Source of the DNA: JAHRVQ01 sp047616645
GTDB lineage: Bacteria; Pseudomonadota; Gammaproteobacteria; Pseudomonadales; Azotimanducaceae
Assembly: GCA_047616645.1 (NCBI GenBank)
Contig: JBLHIH010000014.1
Coordinates: 1 to 44,395, forward strand
DNA: 44,395 bases
Reading direction: 5' to 3'
Part shown: one piece after another, positions 18,154 to 27,672 of the stretch
How the letters are laid out: each line of letters opens with the position of its first letter
Position numbering within the stretch: the first letter of the stretch is position 1
Notes under the pieces: generated by a model
What the model was told of the DNA's origin: nothing
Databases searched by the model: none
What the model saw: only the letters and a program-made list of their open reading frames with translations
Made by a program: the position numbers and the translations under genes

Positions 18154-19833
18154 ATGAGCTACCAGGTACTGGCTAGGAAATACCGACCCAGCAACTTCCA
18201 AGAACTGGAAGGGCAAGAACATGTCTTAAGAGCATTGATCAATGCTCTGGATAACAATCGCCTGCACCATGCTTACCTTTTTACTGGCACTAGAGGTGTA
18301 GGTAAAACGACGATTGCGCGAATTCTTGCGAAATGTCTCAATTGTGAAGAGGGCATATCATCGATTCCTTGTGGGCAATGTGGCTCCTGTCTTGAGATAG
18401 TAGAGGGTAGAAGCGTAGATTTAATTGAATACGATGCAGCATCCCGAACCAAAGTAGAGGATACCCGTGAAATTCTAGATAACGTGCAGTACATGCCCAC
18501 ACGAAACCGGTTTAAGGTATATCTGATTGACGAAGTACACATGTTGTCTAATAGCAGTTTTAACGCGCTGCTAAAAACCCTCGAAGAGCCACCAGAACAC
18601 GTTAAGTTTCTATTGGCGACAACTGATCCAAAGAAACTACCCATAACTGTATTGTCTCGTTGTTTGCAGTTTAATCTAAAAAATATTACCCCCGAACTCG
18701 TTGTAAACTATCTGGATAAGATACTAAAAAAAGAAACTATTGAATTTGAAGACGCAGCGCTGTGGCAATTGGGCAGAGCGGCTGATGGCAGTATGCGCGA
18801 TGCCTTGAGTCTTACGGATCAAGCTATATCCTTTGGTAATAATACGGTGAATAGCGATGATGTAAAAACGATGTTGGGTAGTTTGGATCAGAAAGAAGTG
18901 TATGACCTGATTCATTGTCTTATCAACAAAGACGCTGCTGGAATATTGGCAAAAGTAGCTAGTTTGGCTGTATTTGCACCTGATTACGCCTTACTGCTTT
19001 CTGAGTTTTTAGCTGTTTTGCATCGTGTTGCCGTCGGTCAGGCAGTGCCTGATGGCATAGATAACAGTCAAGGCGACAAGCAGTTGGTCGCTGAAGTGGC
19101 TGAAGCATTGAGTCGCGAGGACGTTCAACTCTATTACCAAATTGGCTTGATGGGACAGCGGGATTTGCCATTCGCCCCTGACCCTAAAATTGGTTTTGAA
19201 ATGACTTTGTTAAGGATGTTGGCCTTTACGCCAAAAATGCAAGTTGGATCATCTAATCCAACTCAGAAGCCAGCACCTGCAATAGCGCCTTCGAAAGAAT
19301 CAATAAGTGAATCTAAAAAAAAAACACCTGACCAAGGCAGTGTAGAAGCTAAAACCACATTTGAAACAGAAAATAAGCGCAATGATAAAACCGTCGCGTC
19401 AGGGACCATTTCTGAGATTGATGGTGATACTATTGCAAGTGGTGCGAAACCATTATCCAAGGAAAATTGGGCGCTAATATTATCCGAGATTAATTTAAGC
19501 GGCGTGACCTTATCTTTGGCGAGTAATTGTGTTGTTGAATATGTATTAGAAGATGCTTGTGAATTGGTACTAAACAAACACCATGCAAGTTTATGGAATC
19601 AGAACCATGAAGCTAGAATATCAAGTGCCCTAAGAGAGTATACGGGTCGAAAAATTCAAGTGAATGTGACAATAGGCGAACCAAAAACGGAGACTCCAGC
19701 AGAAGGGGGCATTCGGAAAAGAAAGCTTGCTGAAGAAAAGGCAATCGAGCTGATTAACAATGATGATAATATTAAAAAACTAATTCAAGATTTTGATGGG
19801 CATCTGGACCAAGATTCCATCAAAGCACGCTAG
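18154..19833 (+). CDS. dnaX: DNA polymerase III subunit tau (and gamma by frameshift)
   Basis: The clamp-loader motor subunit is 559 residues from ATG 18154 (MSYQVLARKYRP, the family start; an in-frame TTG/ATG-type start at 18130 adds eight residues without support). It has Walker A GTRGVGKT (45-52), a Cys4 zinc site (C64, C73, C76, C79), Walker B LIDEVHM (125-130), sensor 1 LLATTDPKKLP and sensor 2 GSMRDALSL. The C-terminal tau part (about 390-559) is variable. Between them an A10 tract at 19315-19324 is followed by a TGA in the -1 frame, which would give a gamma form of about 392 residues. It heads dnaX-ybaB-recR-rnd. Confidence 0.97.
   Translation: MSYQVLARKYRPSNFQELEGQEHVLRALINALDNNRLHHAYLFTGTRGVGKTTIARILAKCLNCEEGISSIPCGQCGSCLEIVEGRSVDLIEYDAASRTKVEDTREILDNVQYMPTRNRFKVYLIDEVHMLSNSSFNALLKTLEEPPEHVKFLLATTDPKKLPITVLSRCLQFNLKNITPELVVNYLDKILKKETIEFEDAALWQLGRAADGSMRDALSLTDQAISFGNNTVNSDDVKTMLGSLDQKEVYDLIHCLINKDAAGILAKVASLAVFAPDYALLLSEFLAVLHRVAVGQAVPDGIDNSQGDKQLVAEVAEALSREDVQLYYQIGLMGQRDLPFAPDPKIGFEMTLLRMLAFTPKMQVGSSNPTQKPAPAIAPSKESISESKKKTPDQGSVEAKTTFETENKRNDKTVASGTISEIDGDTIASGAKPLSKENWALILSEINLSGVTLSLASNCVVEYVLEDACELVLNKHHASLWNQNHEARISSALREYTGRKIQVNVTIGEPKTETPAEGGIRKRKLAEEKAIELINNDDNIKKLIQDFDGHLDQDSIKAR
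19315..19331 (+). promoter_or_regulatory. A10 slippery site and -1 frame stop in dnaX
   Basis: Ten consecutive A (19315-19324) encode Lys-Lys-Lys plus the start of Thr. A -1 ribosomal shift, or transcripts with one extra A, reads AAC ACC TGA and stops at 19329-19331. Transcripts with one A fewer stop ten codons later at a TAG. The tract lies at the domain III/tau-tail boundary, just where Escherichia coli makes gamma. No strong downstream stem-loop or upstream Shine-Dalgarno stimulator is evident. Confidence 0.7.
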
Positions 19834-19847
19834 CAAAGGGAGAAGAT

Positions 19848-20177
19848 ATGGCATTTGAGGGAGGGTTAGGCGACATGATGAAGCAAGCCCAGCAGATGCA
19901 AGAGAAAATGAAATCCATTCAGGATGAGCTTGCTAAAACTGAAGTAAAGGGCGAGTCCGGAGCAGGACTCGTGACAATAACAATGACGGGTCGACATGAT
20001 GTTAAAGCTGTTGACTTAGATGAGAGTTTGTTTAAGGAATCCAAAGAGGTTATGGAAGATCTAATAGCATCTGCGGTCAACGATGCGGTTCGACGTGTTG
20101 AATCAAATCAAAAAGAAAAAATGTCAGCTTTGACGGGCGGTATTCCCCTGCCTCCAGGATTTAAATTACCATTTTGA
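19848..20177 (+). CDS. ybaB: YbaB/EbfC nucleoid-associated protein
   Basis: This small DNA-binding protein has 109 residues, the normal length. It has the N-terminal MMKQAQQMQEKMKSIQDELAKTEV helix, GLVTITMTGRHDVKAVDLDE and a Pro-rich end (PLPPGFKLPF), all typical. An AAGGGAGAAGAT ribosome site precedes the ATG. The position between dnaX and recR is conserved in gammaproteobacteria, and its stop overlaps the proposed recR start. Confidence 0.96.
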   Translation: MAFEGGLGDMMKQAQQMQEKMKSIQDELAKTEVKGESGAGLVTITMTGRHDVKAVDLDESLFKESKEVMEDLIASAVNDAVRRVESNQKEKMSALTGGIPLPPGFKLPF

Positions 20178-20779
20178 GCAGAATCGTGAACAGTCAAACC
20201 ATTATTGAACAATTAAGCGAAGCGCTAAGATGCTTGCCCGGAATTGGCCCAAAATCTGCGCAACGCATGGTCATGTATTTGTTGGAACGAGATCGTGATG
20301 GCGCGAAGCAATTGGCGACGTGTCTACAAGTTGCCATGGAAGAGATTAAACATTGCTCCCTGTGTCGAAATTTTACAGAACATCAAGTGTGTGAAATATG
20401 TGCTGCTACCAGTCGAGACATAAGCCAAATCTGTGTCGTTGAAAATCCTGGAGATGTTATTGCCATTGAGCAAACTGGACACTATCGGGGTAGATATTAT
20501 GTGCTTATGGGTACTCTATCACCCATTGATGGTATCGGTCCTGATGAACTTGGTCTGGATAACTTGGTTTCAAGGTGTAGCACTGATGTGGAAGAAGTCA
20601 TTTTAGCGGTGAGCTCATCAGTTGAAGGAGAAGCCACCTCTCACTATGTAACCGAAATGCTTAAATCTAACGATTTAACTGTATCGAGAATTGCTCAAGG
20701 AATACCTGTTGGTGGTGAACTAGAGTATATCGATGGGGGAACATTATCTCACGCAATCAACGGCCGGAAAATCATCTAA
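20174..20779 (+). CDS. recR: recombination mediator RecR
   Basis: RecR has 201 residues and acts with RecO (and RecF) to load RecA at gaps. It has a helix-hairpin-helix (LRCLPGIGPKSAQRM), a Cys4 zinc finger (CSLCRNFTEHQVCEIC), a Toprim domain (VVENPGDVIAIE) and a Walker-B-like C-terminal region (GIPVGGELEYIDGGTLSHA). The likely start is TTG 20174, which overlaps the ybaB stop; GTG 20186 is the alternative. Confidence 0.96.
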   Translation: MSRIVNSQTIIEQLSEALRCLPGIGPKSAQRMVMYLLERDRDGAKQLATCLQVAMEEIKHCSLCRNFTEHQVCEICAATSRDISQICVVENPGDVIAIEQTGHYRGRYYVLMGTLSPIDGIGPDELGLDNLVSRCSTDVEEVILAVSSSVEGEATSHYVTEMLKSNDLTVSRIAQGIPVGGELEYIDGGTLSHAINGRKII

Positions 20780-20782
20780 CTT

Positions 20783-21901
20783 ATGTATGAAATTGTTCTT
20801 GAATCCAGGCGTCTCGAGGAGGTTGTCGAGATATGTCTAGAAGCGTCAGTCGTCGCACTTGATACCGAATTTACGAGGACCAGCACTTATTATCCCATCG
20901 TTGGTTTGATACAAATTTTTGATGGAAAAAAGTGTTACCTAATTGATCCCTTGAGTGTCAAGGACATGTCGAGTCTCATAAAATTATTATGTGATTCGAG
21001 TGTTGTTAAAGTCTTACATGCCTGTTCTGAAGATATGGAAGTCTTTCAATATGCGCTAGGGGTTACGCCAACCCCCGCTTATGACTCACAAATAGCGGCA
21101 GCAATAATGGGTGTCGGGTTTTCCCTTAGCTATCAAAAATTAGTTGAGCACTATTTATCCTTGCAGATATCTAAAGAGGAAACACGGTCGGACTGGTTGA
21201 AACGACCACTTAATGCTGCTCAGCTAGAATATGCAGCCTTAGATGTGATTCATCTTTATGCCGTTTATCAAAAACAGCTAGCTGAGTTGGAACGCTTGAA
21301 TAGGTCAGATTGGGTTACAGACGACTGTGCCTTGTTACCGAAAAACATCCCGACTTTGGTTGAACCTGATGCTTATTACCTAAAGGTTAAAAACATTTCG
21401 AAACTTTCCCAGTCACAATTAAATCTTCTAAAGCAGCTATGTGCATGGAGGGAAAGGAAGGCTCGAATACTTAACGTGCCCAGAAATAGAGTAGTTGAAG
21501 AAAAATCTCTATTTGCCATTGTCCTTCAAAATGTTTCTTATGACGAAAAAAGACAATTAGATGGACTACTTTCAAGGGGGCAAGTCCATAGATTTGGTGA
21601 AGAAATACTCGATGTGTTTAATCAAGCTAGTCAGACACCGAGTAGAGAGTACCCCGTCAGTATGAGCCATTCCAAAACCCCACTCAATAGTCAGTCTTTG
21701 AGAAATCTTAAAGAAGTAGTAGAAAAATGTGCGAAGGATCTTAACATCTCACCAGAGCTGTTAACTAAACGACGACAACTTGAACAACTTCTTAGATCCC
21801 AAGATAAGGATGGTATCTACCATTTGCCAGAGTCCTTGAAAGGTTGGAGGCAAGAAGTCATTGGCCGGCCATTACTAAATTTTTTAGGGCAAAAAACGTG
21901 A
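20783..21901 (+). CDS. rnd: ribonuclease D
   Basis: This 3'-5' exoribonuclease for tRNA and small-RNA maturation has 372 residues. It has the DEDDy exonuclease residues: DTEFTR (D27, E29), a HACSEDMEVF stretch with the second-motif Asp, YDSQIAAA, and YAALDVIHLYAVY for the last motif. HRDC-type helical regions follow (LNLLKQLCAWRERKARILNVPRNRVV). It begins 3 bases after recR and overlaps ycgL by 4, so the cluster is one operon. Confidence 0.94.
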   Translation: MYEIVLESRRLEEVVEICLEASVVALDTEFTRTSTYYPIVGLIQIFDGKKCYLIDPLSVKDMSSLIKLLCDSSVVKVLHACSEDMEVFQYALGVTPTPAYDSQIAAAIMGVGFSLSYQKLVEHYLSLQISKEETRSDWLKRPLNAAQLEYAALDVIHLYAVYQKQLAELERLNRSDWVTDDCALLPKNIPTLVEPDAYYLKVKNISKLSQSQLNLLKQLCAWRERKARILNVPRNRVVEEKSLFAIVLQNVSYDEKRQLDGLLSRGQVHRFGEEILDVFNQASQTPSREYPVSMSHSKTPLNSQSLRNLKEVVEKCAKDLNISPELLTKRRQLEQLLRSQDKDGIYHLPESLKGWRQEVIGRPLLNFLGQKT

Positions 21902-22182
21902 TAAAAGATCAACAGACTATATTGTGTGATGTTTATAAGAGCACCAAAAAGGCGGAGGTTTACTTGTACGTTGATCGTGCCGAGGGTCTTGATAGAGTGC
22001 CCGAATCTTTAATTTTAGAATTGGTCGACCCAGAAGTTTGCTTTTCTTTTAAGTTAACACCGGATCGAAAACTTGCGCGAGGTAATAGCATTAGTGTAAT
22101 CAAAAACCTAAAAGAACAAGGTTATTATCTGCAAATGCCGCCAGTCATTTTAGGGCAACTAGGCAAGAGGTTGGACGCTTGA
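21898..22182 (+). CDS. ycgL: YcgL-family protein
   Basis: This 94-residue protein belongs to the YcgL family, a small alpha/beta domain of unknown biochemical function common in gammaproteobacteria. Typical parts are CDVYKSTKKAEVYLYVDR, a V-P-E-S-L-I stretch and the end LKEQGYYLQMPP. The GTG at 21898 overlaps the rnd stop (GTGA) and replaces a longer upstream reading that would lie within rnd. Its own stop overlaps ycgN. Confidence 0.9.
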   Translation: MIKDQQTILCDVYKSTKKAEVYLYVDRAEGLDRVPESLILELVDPEVCFSFKLTPDRKLARGNSISVIKNLKEQGYYLQMPPVILGQLGKRLDA

Positions 22183-22616
22183 ATTTTTGGGAGAATAAGA
22201 CATTAGCTGAGTTAGACTCCGGTGAATGGGAAAGCCTATGTGATGGCTGTGCTCGTTGTTGTTTGCACAAACTGGAGGATGAGGATACAGGAGAAGTACA
22301 TTATACCTCGATTGTTTGCCAATACCTCGATCATGCTACCTGCAAGTGCAAAGACTATGTTAATCGGAATGTAAATGTACCTAACTGTGTACATCTCACC
22401 TTAGACAATATTGAAGAATTTAACTGGCTGCCTAATACCTGTGCTTACAGGCTGATGTCAGAAGGTAAACCTCTCCCTACTTGGCACCCTCTTGTTACAG
22501 GTCGACGGGATTCGGTTAAGGAGGCAAACATTGTTATAACTGATAAGGTGATTGATGAGCGAAACGTACCTGAAGATGCCCATGAAGAATATATTATTCG
22601 ATGGGTTGAGCAGTAG
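22179..22616 (+). CDS. ycgN: YcgN-family Cys-cluster protein (UPF0260)
   Basis: This 145-residue protein has the YcgN/UPF0260 pattern: WESLCDGCARCCLHKLED, then YTSIVCQYLD, CKCKDYVNR and PNCVHL. These conserved Cys residues are thought to bind metal. Function is unknown. The start TTG at 22179 overlaps the ycgL stop. The rnd-ycgL-ycgN order is often conserved. Confidence 0.92.
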   Translation: MNFWENKTLAELDSGEWESLCDGCARCCLHKLEDEDTGEVHYTSIVCQYLDHATCKCKDYVNRNVNVPNCVHLTLDNIEEFNWLPNTCAYRLMSEGKPLPTWHPLVTGRRDSVKEANIVITDKVIDERNVPEDAHEEYIIRWVEQ

Positions 22617-22633
22617 CTTCAAGGAGTGTTTGC

Positions 22634-22972
22634 ATGGCTGATGGTTATCAATATTTTGTAGCCTGGACAATTTTTGGATTGTCTGGCCTCGCTTGTTGTA
22701 TTTTCTGGTGGAAGGTAACCTCTTTTATCAAGCGGCGGGTATGGAGAGATCTACATCGTGGAATCGTCGTGGTATTAATTTTTACGCCTTGGTACGTAGG
22801 TGATTTTCCCGAATTTTATGCTCCTGCTGTTGTTGTTCTACTTATGGATGTACTGCTTGAAGGCGCAAAGAGTGGTTTGAAGGGAGGTATCGCCCTACTC
22901 GTGAGTACATTTTTGATGTTATTGGTCTTGACCATACGACAATTGTTATTTAATAAACCTCGAAGTCTCTAG
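22634..22972 (+). CDS. small multi-pass membrane protein, function unknown
   Basis: This 112-residue protein is predicted to have three membrane segments (about 8-28, 45-75 with a Pro-Trp break, and 85-105) with basic loops (KRRVWRDLHR). AGGAG lies seven bases before the ATG. It follows ycgN by 17 bases and probably ends that operon. I do not recognise a family. Confidence 0.75.
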   Translation: MADGYQYFVAWTIFGLSGLACCIFWWKVTSFIKRRVWRDLHRGIVVVLIFTPWYVGDFPEFYAPAVVVLLMDVLLEGAKSGLKGGIALLVSTFLMLLVLTIRQLLFNKPRSL

Positions 22973-23148
22973 GCCTAAACCTTTCGTCACTCGAACTAAA
23001 ACTGATCGAAAACCAACTAGTTTTGGCAGCGGCAATTCTCCTACAGCCAACTATACTTTCAAGAAAGGTATAATCAAGCTGATAATAGATGTCGTTTCAT
23101 TGGACTTCCCTAGCTCTCTTACTCTTCCTGTATTCGGGTAGCGCCGCG

Positions 23149-23220
23149 GCTGAAATGAATAGTTCGGCTGAAATGAATAGTTCGGCTGAAATGAATAGTT
23201 CGGCTGAAACGAATAGTGCG
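23149..23220 (+). repeat. four 18-base tandem repeats in the VWA gene
   Basis: GCTGAAATGAATAGTTCG occurs three times in a row, followed by a variant copy (GCTGAAACGAATAGTGCG). The repeats encode AEMNSS just behind the signal peptide cleavage site. Being in units of three, changes in copy number would keep the frame. Confidence 0.95.
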
Positions 23221-25019
23221 GTAGTGGTTAAGGATCAAAATATTCGATTAATAATCGATATATCTGGCAGCATGAAAAAGAATGACCCCAACAACCTTCG
23301 GATTCCAGCTGTTAACTTATTGGCTAATATTCTGCCTCAAAATGCCTCTGCAAGTGTCTGGACATTCGGCAAATACGTAAATAATTTGGTCGCTTTTCAA
23401 AAGGCTGATAAAATTGGAAAAAGGACGTACTACGAAATAGCAGTCGTATCGATTCAAGCGGACTATTTACAAACATCGGCGAAGCCTTAGAAAAATCTAT
23501 ATTGGCGAACTCTACTGGTGGCACAGCCATTCTGTTAACAGATGGTGTCGTGGACATCAGCAAAGATCCAGCGATTAACTTAAGCGAAAAAAAGCGAATT
23601 CTAGAAGAGGTGATACCTAAACTTATTAAGGCAAATGCACAAGTTTATACCGTTGCGCTTTCTGATAATGCAGATACAGAATTGCTACAAGAGATTGCAC
23701 ATCGAACCGGTGGATTATTTGAGGTGGCCTTATCGCCGGAAGCATTGACCAGAATATTCCTGCGGATGTTTGATGAAGCCGTAAAACAAGACCAATTGCC
23801 GCTCGTAGGAGGGAGCTTTGATGTTGACTCTTCAATAGAAGAATTTACATTGCTTGTTTTTGTTGCGCCAGGGTCTATTCCGATGCAACTGCGATCACCT
23901 GATAATACCTTTTATCTTGCAGACAGCCATCCTGCATTCATTACATGGTACCGAGATAATGGATATGAATTAATCACTGTCACAAGACCCATCGAAGGGA
24001 CCTGGAAGTTATTCTCCGACGAAGACCCTCAAAATAGAGTGACTATTTTGAGTGACCTAAAACTTGAAGTAACCAATCTTCAAAATACCATTTATGCAGG
24101 GAAAAAACCTCTCATTGAAGCCTACCTCCTACAAGATGATGAAATTATATCAGATGAACAATTTCTTGAACTCATGGATGTACAACTCGTTGTTAAGACA
24201 CCCGATGGAGAACTTCTTGCAAAAAGGTTAGCGGATAGTTCAAAAGGCGTCTATTCGACATTGTTAGACCTTTTTGGCGCATCCGGAAGGTATTTGGTGA
24301 AGGTGAGTGTTGATGCTCGAACTTTTAAGCGAGAGTTCATCCAAGAAGTTGTTTTTGAGGCAGGCGTTGAGCTGGTATATCTAAAGGGCCAAAATAAGAT
24401 TCAAGTCGCCCTCAACGCGACTATCTCGAACTCTCCAAAACTAAAGGTGATTGCTACGCTCACGGATGATAAGGAAAAACGGAGATTTGTTCCCCTCTCG
24501 ATTAATGATGAAGGTAACTGGCAGGCAGCCTTAAAGAACATCGATAATGGAAAATATGATGTGGCAGTCAACATTAAATGCGAAACAGAGGCGGGTCGAA
24601 GAGTCGTATTAAATTCAAACCATCTGGAAATTGAAGTTGGCATAGTCGATAAAGAAGTAAGTGATGTTGAGGGTCTTTCCCTGGAAGAAAGTCCGTGGTG
24701 GGAAAAATATTTGGCCTATATATTGATTGGCTTTGGAAACATTTTGGTTTTTGGCCTTGGGCTGTGGGTCTACCTCCGTAGAAAAAGAGATTCTCTCATT
24801 GATGATGAGTTAATAGGCGAAATAGATGGCGATGCAAAAAGCGCTGCAGGCTCTATAGAAGAAGCTGAAGGCTCTTTACTAGAGGAACTAGAAACACCGG
24901 GGAAAGGCAGTCAAGAGGACACTAAATTGGCAAATGACGGATCAGCGGGGTTGAGTGAAAATGAATCCTATGAGTCAAATCAAGGTGAAGGTCTATCCGA
25001 CATCGTCGATGCTTGGGGT

Positions 25020-25091
25020 GCTGATCTTAATAAAGAGCCCTCAGCTGATCTTAATAAAGAGCCCTCAGCTGATCTTAATAAAGAGCCTTCA
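25020..25091 (+). repeat. three 24-base tandem repeats in the VWA gene
   Basis: Three near-identical copies of GCTGATCTTAATAAAGAGCC plus CTCA (the last with one change) encode ADLNKEPS in the acidic cytoplasmic tail. Confidence 0.95.
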
Positions 25092-25187
25092 GATGAAGTT
25101 CGTGAAAAAGGACAAAGTGATTCACTTCCTGTGGGTGACTTAGGCGTTGATTCAGTGAATAACGAGGATACAAAAGAACAACAATAG

Positions 25188-25498
25188 CTAGCAAGGACTG
25201 TTGTATTTAAAAAAGAAAACTTATGCGCTCCATAAATCGCCTGAATAATCGAGGGCGACTCTGAATGATTATATAAAAAAACATCAACATTTAGAGTTTT
25301 AGTTTATTAAGTTATTGAATTTTAAGGAATAAATATTTCCTTGAAAATTCATTTTAGCACCTCGGCCCTAAACGAGACCCGTCTTGAGCCCGTACTGATC
25401 TGGGTTCAACTTGCTATGTTAGTCTTAGCAAATTACAGTAGCCCTCTTACATTTCTAACACCAATTTCCCTAACACTGCACAAAGGTTTTCACTATCT
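25188..25498. other. intergenic region before moxR with two weak inverted repeats
   Basis: No gene is visible. TCGCC...GGCGA (about 25237-25258) can form a short stem. TTGAGCCC at about 25384 can pair with GGGTTCAA across a 10-base loop with one mismatch. Neither is followed by a T-run, so terminator function is doubtful. The moxR promoter presumably lies here. Confidence 0.4.
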
Positions 25499-26365
25499 AT
25501 GAAATTTTCTAGTACCAGTACTTATATTGCGACCGAAGAATTGCAAATGGCTGTGAATGCCGCCGTAACATTAGAACGCCCCTTGCTGATCAAAGGTGAG
25601 CCAGGAACAGGAAAAACCATGTTAGCGGAGGAAATTGCTGGTTCTCTAGGCATGGAATTGATTTCCTGGCATGTTAAATCAACAACTAAGGCTCAACAAG
25701 GTCTCTACGAATATGATGCTGTGTCGAGATTACGAGACTCTCAGTTAGGTGATGAACGTGTACATGACATTAATAATTACATTGCCAAAGGAAAGTTATG
25801 GGAGGCATTTGCTGCCGATAAGAAAGTCGTACTACTCATTGATGAAATAGATAAAGCGGATATCGAATTTCCCAATGACTTGCTCTTAGAACTCGATAAA
25901 ATGAAGTTTGATGTTTATGAAACTGGAGAAACGGTTGAAGCAAGGCAGCGACCTGTGATCCTCATTACCAGTAATAATGAAAAAGAATTACCGGATGCAT
26001 TTTTAAGACGTTGTTTCTTCCATTACATTCAATTTCCTGACAGGGAAACAATGAAGGATATCGTTGAAGTTCATTACCCCAATATCAAACAAGATCTTGT
26101 GAAAGAGGCGATGGAGATTTTCTTCGATGTACGAAAAGTCCCAGGCTTGAAAAAGAAACCTTCTACATCAGAGTTAATAGATTGGCTGAAGTTATTGATG
26201 GCGGATGACATTCCTGAAGAAATTTTAAGAAATAGAGATACAACAAAAGCGATACCACCTTTGTATGGGGCTTTGGTTAAAAATGAACAGGATGTACAAC
26301 TCTTAGAAAGATTAGCGTTTATGAATCGTCGGCAACAAAATAGCGGCGGCCCTCAGAAGGGGTAA
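25499..26365 (+). CDS. MoxR-family AAA+ ATPase
   Basis: This is a 288-residue AAA+ protein. It has Walker A GEPGTGKT, Walker B VVLLIDEIDKA, sensor 1 ILITSNNEKELPDAFLRRC with the arginine finger, and the family's LLELDKMKF pattern. MoxR ATPases work as chaperone-like motors with VWA proteins to insert cofactors or mature complexes. The CoxE-like VWA gene follows 55 bases later, the usual partner arrangement; the large membrane VWA gene lies upstream. Confidence 0.93.
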   Translation: MKFSSTSTYIATEELQMAVNAAVTLERPLLIKGEPGTGKTMLAEEIAGSLGMELISWHVKSTTKAQQGLYEYDAVSRLRDSQLGDERVHDINNYIAKGKLWEAFAADKKVVLLIDEIDKADIEFPNDLLLELDKMKFDVYETGETVEARQRPVILITSNNEKELPDAFLRRCFFHYIQFPDRETMKDIVEVHYPNIKQDLVKEAMEIFFDVRKVPGLKKKPSTSELIDWLKLLMADDIPEEILRNRDTTKAIPPLYGALVKNEQDVQLLERLAFMNRRQQNSGGPQKG

Positions 26366-26420
26366 TCGTGTTTGCATACACTAATAACAACTTTTATTAA
26401 AATGACGAGAACTAATTTAG

Positions 26421-27593
26421 ATGCTGATTAATTTTTTCCTAGCACTAAAAAATGCGCGAATTCCGGTTTCTATTACAGAGCTTCTTCACCTGCTCGATGT
26501 GCTGAGTGCGAAGCTGGTTTATGCTGATATAGACGAGTTTTATTATTTAAGCAGAATGGCCTTAGTTAAAGACGAACGTCATTTCGATAAATTTGACCGT
26601 GCATTCGGTGTTTACTTTAAAGGTCTTGAAGACCTTTCTTCCATGATTGCCTCCTTGCTGCCAGATGAATTTCTCCGTCGCGAATTTGAAAAAAGTTTGA
26701 GCCCCGAAGAGTTAGAGAAAATTAAATCTCTTGGCGGTTTAGAAAAACTTATCGAAGAATTTAAACGACAAGTAGAGGACGCTGCCAAAGCTAAATCGGA
26801 TTCGAAAAAAGGTGAAGGAAAAGATAAGGACGGCGAAGGTAAGGGAGAGAACGGACGCGGTAAAGATGGTGATGAGCGAACGGGTAAAAAACGCCGAGGT
26901 AAGCGCAACTGGGATAAGCGCGACTACAAATCTTATGATGACAACGTAGAGTTGGGTACAAGGGGGATGAAGATTTCCCTGCGCCGATTAAGAAAGTTAG
27001 CTCGCACCGGTGCTGACGATGAATTTGATATAAACAGTACCATAGATAAAACAGCTAAAAACGGCGGTTTGCTCGACATTGTTATGCGTCCAGAAAGGCG
27101 GAATACCGTTAAAGTATTGTTGTTTCTCGACTACGGCGGTTCTATGGATGCCCACGTCAAAGTGTGTGAGGAGTTATTTTCAGCTGCTCGATCAGAGTTC
27201 AAACACCTTGAAACTTTTTACTTCCACAACTTCATCTATGATGGTGTTTGGAAGCAGCACAACCGAAGAATGAACGAGCGCCTTGATACTTTTGACCTAC
27301 TGCACAAATATTCCCACGACTATCGTGTGATCTTTGTAGGTGATGCTGCTATGGCGCCTTATGAGATTACCCACGCCGGTGGAAGCGTGGAACACTGGAA
27401 TGAAGAAGCGGGTGCGATTTGGATGCAAAGACTCCAGGATACTTTTGATAAACTTATTTGGATAAATCCAACGCCCTTGGATACTTGGGAATATTCAAAT
27501 TCCGTCGCGCTGACCAAGAGCTTGGTTGACGATCAGATGTTTCCACTCACGATTCGCGGTATTGAAGACGGAATGAATTATTTATCGAAGTAA
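26421..27593 (+). CDS. CoxE-like VWA-domain protein
   Basis: This 390-residue cytoplasmic protein begins with a helical region (FFLALKNARIPVSITELLHLLDVL, typical of CoxE-like proteins). It has a low-complexity Lys/Gly/Glu/Asp linker (about 125-155) and a C-terminal VWA domain. The MIDAS reads DYGGSMD (DxGxS form), with later FVGDAAM. Together with MoxR it forms a motor-adaptor pair; the client cannot be told from this window. Confidence 0.9.
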   Translation: MLINFFLALKNARIPVSITELLHLLDVLSAKLVYADIDEFYYLSRMALVKDERHFDKFDRAFGVYFKGLEDLSSMIASLLPDEFLRREFEKSLSPEELEKIKSLGGLEKLIEEFKRQVEDAAKAKSDSKKGEGKDKDGEGKGENGRGKDGDERTGKKRRGKRNWDKRDYKSYDDNVELGTRGMKISLRRLRKLARTGADDEFDINSTIDKTAKNGGLLDIVMRPERRNTVKVLLFLDYGGSMDAHVKVCEELFSAARSEFKHLETFYFHNFIYDGVWKQHNRRMNERLDTFDLLHKYSHDYRVIFVGDAAMAPYEITHAGGSVEHWNEEAGAIWMQRLQDTFDKLIWINPTPLDTWEYSNSVALTKSLVDDQMFPLTIRGIEDGMNYLSK

Positions 27594-27672
27594 ATGGATT
27601 GGGTTATAATAGGCGTTCATAAGTCCCACTGACTTTTATTTAACACTAGTTACCAATCCGCCGGGTATTTAC

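Larger units (their letters stand above)
23089..25187 (+). pseudogene. VWA-domain membrane protein with a frameshift
   Basis: Restoring one base near 23414-23415 gives exactly 700 codons. The protein has a signal peptide (LALLLFLYSGSAAA), four tandem AE(M/T)NSS-type hexapeptides and a VWA domain. The MIDAS is DISGSM, and TGGTAILLTDGVVDIS supplies the later metal residue. A long periplasmic beta-rich region follows, then one membrane segment (LAYILIGFGNILVFGLGLWVYL) and an acidic cytoplasmic tail with three ADLNKEPS repeats. The first frame stops at 23490 and the second carries the rest. It precedes moxR by 311 bases, which fits MoxR/VWA gene pairing. The frameshift could be real decay or an error in a T-run. 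Confidence 0.8.

Noticed and set aside
25384..25412. GGGTTCAA near a stem as part of a tRNA
   Set aside because: No acceptor, D or anticodon arms can be built around it.
26612..26908. 98-codon minus-strand frame rich in Pro and Ser
   Set aside because: It is the complement of the Lys/Gly/Glu linker in the CoxE-like protein.
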